From the NCBI GenBank assembly GCA_029573975.1, contig JAKQBU010000212.1:1-10980 (forward strand): 10,980 bases of DNA, in the 5' to 3' direction. The notes under the pieces are model-generated. The model ran no database searches and was not told where the DNA came from. It saw only the letters and a program-made list of their open reading frames with translations. Below, piece by piece: positions 6,476 to 10,980 of this stretch. Each line of letters begins with the position of its first letter. The first letter of the stretch is position 1. The translations under genes were made by a program, and so were the position numbers. Origin of the DNA: Planctomycetota bacterium. Its GTDB lineage: Bacteria; Planctomycetota; Phycisphaerae; Sedimentisphaerales; SM23-30.

Positions 6476-6493
6476 GAAGTTTTGCAAAACTTC
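6476..6493. terminator. Perfect 18 bp palindrome between convergent genes (possible bidirectional terminator)
   Basis: GAAGTTTTGCAAAACTTC reads the same on both strands and lies in the 31 base gap between the stop codons of the nuclease-like gene (plus) and polA (minus). Its place suggests a bidirectional terminator, but the stem is AT-rich and there is no clean T tract after it, so a weak or protein-bound site is also possible. Confidence 0.4.
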
Positions 6494-6495
6494 CG

Positions 6496-9231
6496 TTATT
6501 TGCATTCGAGCCAGTTTTTCCCCCAGCTCACATCCACCACCACCGGGATCTCCAGCGGCAAAGCCTCCGCCATCTCTTGGCGCACGATCTGGCTGCAGGT
6601 CTCGGCTTGTTTTTCCGGCACCTCAAACACCAGTTCGTCATGCACCTGGAGAATCATCTTCAAATCCAGGTTTTCTTTTTTCGTGCGCCGGTAGATATTG
6701 ACCATCGCCACCTTGATTAAATCCGCCGCCGAACCCTGGATCACGGTATTGACCGCCATCCGCTCCGCCAGTTTTCGGCTGCCCTGGTTACGGCTGTTTA
6801 AATCGGAAATCAGCCGCTGGCGGCCCAGAATCGTCCGCACGAAACCATCCCGGCGGGCCTGGTCAATGACATGATCCATAAACTCCCGGATACGCGGGTA
6901 GCGGGCGAAATAATCATCAATAAACCGCTGGGCCTCCTGGACGGATATGCCGATGCCGCGGCTGAGGCCATAGGCGGTCTGGCCGTAGATAATGCCGAAG
7001 TTCACTGCTTTGGCCTTGCTGCGCTGGGCTTTGTCGACCTGCTCCAGCGGAATCCCGTTCACCTGGGCGGCGACAAACCGGTGGATGTCCTGATTGGCCA
7101 GAAACGCCTCCCGCAGGGCCGCATCGCCGCTGTAATGGGCCAGCATTCGCAGCTCGATCTGCGAATAATCCGCCGCCAGCAACACATAATCCGGGCGACC
7201 CGGCACAAAAGCCCGCCGGATTTCCTGGCCCAGCTCCGAGCGAATGGGAATATTCTGCAAATTCGGATTACTGCTGCTGAGCCGGCCGGTACTGGTCACC
7301 GCCTGATTAAACGAGGCATGCACCCGCCCGGTGGCGGAACAGATCATCGCCGGCAGCTTGTCCACGTAGGTATTCTTCAGCTTGCTGAGCTGGCGGTACT
7401 CCAGCACCAGGGCCGGGACCGGATGCAGCCAGCGCAGGGACTCCAGCACCTCCTGGTCTGTTGACTGTCCCTCTTTGGTCTTTTTCACCGGTGTCAGGCC
7501 GATCCGGGCAAAGAGCACCTCGGAGAGCTGTTTGGGGGAATCGATATTGAAAGAACAGCCCGCTTCTTTGTAGATTTCTTCGACCAGTTCCTCCATCCGA
7601 TCCACAATCTGCTTGTTGAGTTTCTTGAGCCACGGAAGATCCAGAGCTGTGCCGTTAAATTCCATTTCCGCCAGTACAGAGACCAGCGGCATTTCCACCT
7701 GCTGGAACAGTTGCCGCAGCGATTCGTCCGTGAACCGCGGTTCCAGCACCCCCCGCAGCCGCCAGGTAATGTCCGCGTCCTCGGCGGCATAGTCACAGGC
7801 CTGCCGGGTATCGACCATATCGAAGGTAATCTGGTTTTTCCCCTTGCCGATCAGTTCTTCAATCTTGATGGTCTCATGCCCCAGCCAGTCCAGCGCCAGC
7901 ACATCCAGATTGTGCTGGGTCCGCAGCGGGTCCAGCAGGTACGAGGCGACCATGGTGTCAAACTCCACCCCCGCCAGCTCGATGCCCGCGCAGCGGAGAA
8001 CCACCATGTCATATTTGATATTCTGCCCGGTCTTTTTGACCTGCGGGTCCGTCAGAATCCCCCGCAGCCGCTCCAGCGTTTTCCGCGGTTCCAGATGCCC
8101 CTGACCCAGCGCGGCCCGCACCGGCAGATAAAAGGCCCGGCCCGGCTGCCAGGAAAAACTCATCCCCACCAACTGGGCCTGCACCGGGTTCAGGCCGGTG
8201 GTTTCGGTATCCAGGGCAAATTCCTTTTGGGCGGCCAGTTCCCGATAAAACGCCTCGAACTTTTCCTCCGTATCAATCAGCAGATAATCCTGCTGTTCCA
8301 CTTTCACGGGTGCTGCCGGCGGTTCTTTAAAAAGCGTATCGCCCGCCGCTTCACTGGCCGATTCTTCTTTTCCCGCGATGTCATCCAACTGGGCCAGCAG
8401 CCGGCTGAAGTTCAGCTTCTTAAAAATCTTCACCAGGGCGGACCGGTTCACCGGTTTGACCGCCAGTTGCGGCCAGTCCACCGCCAGCGGTACCTGCCGG
8501 TCGATCGTCACCAGCCGACGGGAAAGCGCTAGCTGCGGTCCGGCTGAGCGGAGATTCTCGCCCCGTTTGCCTTTAATCTGGTCCTGATTCTCCAAAAGTT
8601 TTTCCAGCGAACCATACTGCCCAATCCATTGCAGCGCCGTTTTCGGCCCCACATCCGGCACCCCCGGCACATTGTCGGAGGTGTCGCCCACCAGTGTCAG
8701 TACATCAATGACCTGGTCCGGTGTAATACCCTTGTTTTCTTTCAGGGCGGCGATATCCGTTACCGTTTCCGTTTTCGGGTCATACATAAATACCGTATCG
8801 CTAATAAGCTGTTCCAGGTCCTTATCCTTGGAGCAGATATAAACCTGGCATCCTTTTTCCGCCGCCGCGTCCGTCAGGGTCCCGATCACATCGTCCGCCT
8901 CAAACCCGTTCACCCGAAAGATCGGGATATTCATCGCTGCCAAAATCTCTTCGATCCGGTCGATCTGGGGAGGCAGCTCCTCCGGCATCTCCGGCCGATT
9001 GGCCTTGTATTCCTGGTACATCTCATGGCGAAAGGTCTTGCCTTTGCTGTCCATCGCCACTGCCAGAAAATCGGGCTGCCGCTGCTTGATAATCTTCAGC
9101 AGCATCGTGGTAAAAATGTAGGTGGCCTTGGTCGGCTCCCCATCCGGGGCGGTCAGATTCCCCTGGATCGGGGCAAACAGCGCCGCGTAAATCTGGGCGT
9201 GGCCGTCAATTATATAAAAAGTCCTGGTCAT
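6496..9231 (-). CDS. polA: DNA polymerase I with 5' nuclease and proofreading domains
   Basis: Removes RNA primers and fills gaps in replication and excision repair. Seen (911 aa from 9231): 5' nuclease domain (1 to ~290) with Asp9 in YIIDGH, GFEADDVIGTL, and GDTSDNVPGVPDVGPKTA; 3'-5' exonuclease domain (~320-510) with an intact DTE (Asp341, Glu343), NIKYD and YAAEDAD, so proofreading is probably active; polymerase domain with motif A DYSQIELR (Asp688), motif B KAVNFGIIYG, and motif C QVHDELVFE (Asp865). The Phe in motif B (NFGIIYG) is the residue that in E. coli Pol I (Phe762) disfavours dideoxynucleotides. Length is normal. The start at 9231 is favoured because GAAAGGA lies 5 bases before it; a GTG at 9246 would place this site inside the gene. 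It is alone on this strand, with a possible promoter at 9254-9280. Confidence 0.97.
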   Translation of the reverse strand: MTRTFYIIDGHAQIYAALFAPIQGNLTAPDGEPTKATYIFTTMLLKIIKQRQPDFLAVAMDSKGKTFRHEMYQEYKANRPEMPEELPPQIDRIEEILAAMNIPIFRVNGFEADDVIGTLTDAAAEKGCQVYICSKDKDLEQLISDTVFMYDPKTETVTDIAALKENKGITPDQVIDVLTLVGDTSDNVPGVPDVGPKTALQWIGQYGSLEKLLENQDQIKGKRGENLRSAGPQLALSRRLVTIDRQVPLAVDWPQLAVKPVNRSALVKIFKKLNFSRLLAQLDDIAGKEESASEAAGDTLFKEPPAAPVKVEQQDYLLIDTEEKFEAFYRELAAQKEFALDTETTGLNPVQAQLVGMSFSWQPGRAFYLPVRAALGQGHLEPRKTLERLRGILTDPQVKKTGQNIKYDMVVLRCAGIELAGVEFDTMVASYLLDPLRTQHNLDVLALDWLGHETIKIEELIGKGKNQITFDMVDTRQACDYAAEDADITWRLRGVLEPRFTDESLRQLFQQVEMPLVSVLAEMEFNGTALDLPWLKKLNKQIVDRMEELVEEIYKEAGCSFNIDSPKQLSEVLFARIGLTPVKKTKEGQSTDQEVLESLRWLHPVPALVLEYRQLSKLKNTYVDKLPAMICSATGRVHASFNQAVTSTGRLSSSNPNLQNIPIRSELGQEIRRAFVPGRPDYVLLAADYSQIELRMLAHYSGDAALREAFLANQDIHRFVAAQVNGIPLEQVDKAQRSKAKAVNFGIIYGQTAYGLSRGIGISVQEAQRFIDDYFARYPRIREFMDHVIDQARRDGFVRTILGRQRLISDLNSRNQGSRKLAERMAVNTVIQGSAADLIKVAMVNIYRRTKKENLDLKMILQVHDELVFEVPEKQAETCSQIVRQEMAEALPLEIPVVVDVSWGKNWLECK

Positions 9232-9253
9232 CGGATTCCTTTCCACCTAACAG

Positions 9254-9280
9254 GCTATACCCATATCCCACCCCTGTCAA
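9254..9280 (-). promoter_or_regulatory. Candidate promoter of polA
   Basis: On the minus strand a consensus TTGACA (9280-9275) is followed after 15 bases by TATAGC (9259-9254). The spacing is short and the -10 imperfect (17 bases gives TAGCCT), so only the -35 is convincing. The leader would be about 15-20 bases and includes the Shine-Dalgarno. Confidence 0.4.
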
Positions 9281-9373
9281 GATAAACCAAATAATATCCC
9301 TGTCTATTTCTCATAGAAGGATGAGCAATAAATACTTGTTTTTACACTCGCTTATGATAGAAGGATTTTTATT

Positions 9374-9820
9374 ATGGACTTGTCTTTCAGCATTAAAGAG
9401 GCCAGTTGGAAAAAAGGTATCATTATCGTACTTTGTGTTACAGTAGGGATACTAAGCCCCCTGCTATTTGGCCTTTGGTGGGTGCATTTAGGGGGATCAG
9501 AATACTACATGAAAAAAGAATTGCAATCTCTATCTAAAAGAGATCCCGTTCAAGAAGCAGAAAAAGCCATCCAAAATAACGACTTGCGCCTCTATAAAAC
9601 CGGTGAAGTGATGGATACCTTTATTCCGGGATATAACCGCCCCAGCCCTAAGTACAATGATCATTTCGGTTATAAATTCCTCTCTATCTACACTCACGAT
9701 CCGCTCACTGAGGAAGAACAACAGCTAAATCAGACTGCTCTGCAGTTTATGGCAATATATAACGCCATAATCTTCACCCATGTAAATACCAATTTCCCTG
9801 ACTGGCGAAACGGAAAATAG
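9374..9820 (+). CDS. Small single-pass membrane protein, function unknown
   Basis: I do not recognise this 148 aa protein. Seen: basic Lys13-Lys14 followed by a hydrophobic helix at about 15-37 (GIIIVLCVTVGILSP.. to WWV), so most likely an N-in, C-out anchor; the outer part is hydrophilic, helical in the middle (EAEKAIQNNDLRLYKTGEVM), with PGYNRPSPKYNDHFGYKF and a second hydrophobic patch near 121-136 (NQTALQFMAIYNAIIF). Ends FPDWRNGK. AAGGA (9361-9365) lies 8 bases before the ATG, so it is a real start. Its codons are AT-richer than those of its hisS and polA neighbours, which may point to acquisition. It stands alone, divergent from polA, and ends in a strong terminator, so it is a one-gene transcript. 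No convincing promoter was found. Confidence 0.7.
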   Translation: MDLSFSIKEASWKKGIIIVLCVTVGILSPLLFGLWWVHLGGSEYYMKKELQSLSKRDPVQEAEKAIQNNDLRLYKTGEVMDTFIPGYNRPSPKYNDHFGYKFLSIYTHDPLTEEEQQLNQTALQFMAIYNAIIFTHVNTNFPDWRNGK

Positions 9821-9854
9821 CTTTTTTTCCCCTGGGCAACCAAGCCAAACAAAA

Positions 9855-9911
9855 AACCCGCCGTGCAAAGAGCCTAAAACTGGTTCCCTTTTCACGGCAG
9901 GTTCTATTTTT
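9855..9911 (+). terminator. Rho-independent terminator of the small membrane protein gene
   Basis: An 11 bp stem AACCCGCCGTG (9855-9865) / CACGGCAGGTT (9893-9903) with one C-A mismatch, an inner stem AGCC/GGTT, and a following CTATTTTT tract. It starts 35 bases after the stop of the 9374-9820 gene. Confidence 0.8.
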
Positions 9912-10010
9912 CACTTTTTGAGAACTACTAATTTACTATTCTAATATATGCCTTATCAAACATTTCGTCAAATACAAAATTTTTCTTTAAAAATCGCCTG
10001 GAATAAATTT

Positions 10011-10037
10011 GGTAAAGATTTCTTGCCCATCTTTACC
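10011..10037 (+). terminator. Hairpin with short T tail, possible second terminator
   Basis: Perfect 9 bp stem GGTAAAGAT (10011-10019) / ATCTTTACC (10029-10037) with loop TTCTTGCCC, followed by TTTTCC. The T tail is short and no gene ends right before it; it lies about 100 bases past the stronger terminator. Confidence 0.35.
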
Positions 10038-10231
10038 TTTTCCTCAGTTGAATTACCTGATTGGTATTGGTATAGTAACAATTAACCTCATGTTTGTAAA
10101 GAAGATTTTCCTGAAAAATCACAAAAATACAAAATATTATAATTGCTTAAAATACAAGGAATTATGAATATTTTTGGGAGAACCTGGATACTATTTAAAA
10201 GTTTTCTTGTCTTCCAGCTTCCGATAACTCG

Positions 10232-10337
10232 AGAAATTTGACGCCAGCATCAAAAACTCTTCGTCCCCTTGTTATTGGGAAGCCAGAGCCGTTTTTGGAT
10301 GTCAATATCGACTTTTGGCGGTTCCGTCAAATATGAG
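10232..10337 (+). repeat. Dispersed ~105 bp repeat, copy 2
   Basis: Same orientation as 1354-1458. It begins with GAAATTTGACGCCAGC (GAAATCTGACACCAGC in copy 1) and ends around GGCGGTTCCGTCAA. The frame CGT CCC (10262) gives PFLDVNIDFWRFRQI and then a TGA, so here it is a short fossil frame; an extra base before 10262 puts the preceding part out of frame with copy 1. About 140 bases separate it from the MITE. Confidence 0.75.
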
Positions 10338-10477
10338 CTATTTCCCCCATTTTTACTCAGGCTCTCGGTTTCGCGTCAAACTTTTTATATAATACAGACA
10401 ATATTTTTTTCCTGACAGGCATCCGCCTGCTCGCAGGGCAAGGATTATAATTGCCAGCACCCCGCGAAACAGGAGGG

Positions 10478-10731
10478 CTAGCCCGCATTTCTCACGGACT
10501 TTCGATTTTCAGCGGTCTTTTTGCCCGCCTTCTTCGTTCTCGTCGCTATCTGTCCTCAACATATATACTTATAGGCCTGCGGAAGATAGCTCCTGCGGCC
10601 TCGAAGACGGACAAAAATTCTCGCTGAAAACAGACTGTCGAAGCTGGTGAACCGAAAAATAGTTCATAAGACATACTGAACCATGGAGTTATCAATATAT
10701 TAGTCAAAATCCCGTGAGAAATGCGGGCTAG
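10478..10731. mobile_element. MITE-like element with perfect 20 bp terminal inverted repeats
   Basis: CTAGCCCGCATTTCTCACGG (10478-10497) is matched by its exact reverse complement at 10712-10731, bounding 254 bases without a gene. Inside, TTTTCAGCG (10506-10514) pairs with CGCTGAAAA (10622-10630) and further complementarity continues imperfectly (TTTTTG...CCG.CTTC, GCTATCT), so most of the left two thirds folds as one long hairpin. The CTAG at each end is self-complementary, so it may be either the tip of a 20 bp repeat or a 4 bp target duplication around 16 bp ends beginning CCCGCA. Non-coding, short, palindromic with long inverted ends: the pattern of a MITE moved by a transposase elsewhere. 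Ends starting CC with 4-5 bp duplications fit IS1380-type elements, but that is a guess. Confidence 0.72.
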
Positions 10732-10980
10732 GGCTGCGTCGGTCCCACCGCCTCTATCAGCACCGGCCGCAACATGGGCCAGGCATTCTCCGCGCGGGTA
10801 ATCGCCAGCAGTTCTTCATAGGCCTTCTGGAATACCTCCTGCCGGCCCTGGTTCAGGGTGTTCCGGTAGAGTTCCTGGTCAAGGGCCGCCCGAACCCGGA
10901 ACAGCCGCCAGCGCCAGCCGCCCCGCGCCTGGGGCGTTAATTTCTTCTCGGCCTGTTCCAGCAACTGATAGGCTGTGACC
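10728..10980 (-). CDS. C-terminal end of an unidentified protein (N-terminal part off window)
   Basis: The frame is open from base 10980 to a TAG at 10730-10728, giving the last 83 residues; no start is needed inside the window, as the codons at 10965-10979 continue in frame (VTAYQ). Seen: a charged, helical tail (LLEQAEKKL, VRAALDQELYRNTL, FQKAYEELLAI) ending LRPVLIEAVGPTQP, high in GC and arginine like the housekeeping genes here. No motif allows a family call. The stop codon overlaps the CTAG at the right end of the MITE-like element. Confidence 0.65.
   Translation of the reverse strand, partial: VTAYQLLEQAEKKLTPQARGGWRWRLFRVRAALDQELYRNTLNQGRQEVFQKAYEELLAITRAENAWPMLRPVLIEAVGPTQP

Larger units (their letters stand above)
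9821..10727. other. AT-rich, gene-poor region with terminator, hairpin, repeat copy and MITE
   Basis: No solid protein gene. It holds a terminator (9855-9911), a terminator-like hairpin (10011-10037), copy 2 of the dispersed repeat (10232-10337) and most of a MITE-like element (from 10478). Two tiny open frames are seen: 45 codons at 9948-10085 (ATG, no Shine-Dalgarno) and 25 codons at 10164-10241 (AAGGA three bases before ATG, stop lying inside the repeat); neither is supported further. A TATAAT (10388-10393) has no good -35 partner on the plus strand. Confidence 0.65.

Noticed and set aside
7711..8532. Long open frame (273 codons) on the plus strand
   Set aside because: It is fully antisense to polA, in a GC-rich gene where shadow frames are common, and has no recognisable motif.
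9321..9440. Short upstream frame starting MSNKYLFLH that overlaps the 9374 gene
   Set aside because: Its ATG directly abuts AGAAGG with no spacing, and the downstream ATG at 9374 has a proper binding site.
9948..10085. 45 codon open frame (starts MPYQTFRQ, ends DWYWYSNN)
   Set aside because: No Shine-Dalgarno, AT-rich surroundings and a terminator-like hairpin inside it; could be a gene fossil but is not supported.
10164..10241. 25 codon open frame ending inside repeat copy 2
   Set aside because: AAGGA is only three bases before the ATG and the peptide has no recognisable character.

Overview
The window looks like a chromosomal piece of a planctomycete, most likely of class Phycisphaerae. 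This is inferred from the gene set: a PEP-CTERM sorted surface protein with a beta-solenoid-like repeat, a eukaryote-type UDP-HexNAc pyrophosphorylase, a YkgJ/HisRS pair and full-length PolA, all at medium GC. No rRNA, tRNA or CRISPR array is visible. Housekeeping genes are denser and richer in GC; the two flanks (about 715-1460 and 9820-10730) are AT-rich, gene-poor and carry the repeats and mobile-looking DNA.

Layout: bases 1-714 (minus) encode a PEP-CTERM exported protein that runs off the left edge. Its upstream region (715-1462) is non-coding and holds a large nested hairpin with alternative pairings, a small dyad next to a possible -35 box, a plus-strand terminator with no known gene in front of it, and copy 1 of a ~105 bp dispersed repeat. 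Bases 1463-2890 (minus) encode the UDPGP-family nucleotidyltransferase; a DUF362 exported protein diverges from it (3058-4062, plus). A sigma70-type promoter at 4121-4150 then precedes a plausible three-gene plus-strand operon: YkgJ cysteine-cluster protein, hisS, and a protein with a PD-(D/E)XK-like signature. This converges on polA (6496-9231, minus) across an 18 bp perfect palindrome. A small orphan membrane protein (9374-9820, plus) follows and ends in a clear Rho-independent terminator.

The last ~1.1 kb contains AT-rich non-coding DNA, copy 2 of the dispersed repeat (10232-10337), a ~254 bp MITE-like element with perfect 20 bp terminal inverted repeats (10478-10731), and the C-terminal end of a minus-strand gene whose stop codon lies inside the element's right end.

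The genes do not form one pathway; the core is translation and replication housekeeping with cell-envelope sugar metabolism. The most notable observations are the new-looking MITE, the dispersed repeat whose differences between copies fall mostly at third codon positions, and the structured leader of the PEP-CTERM gene. No complete new defence or biosynthetic system is visible.
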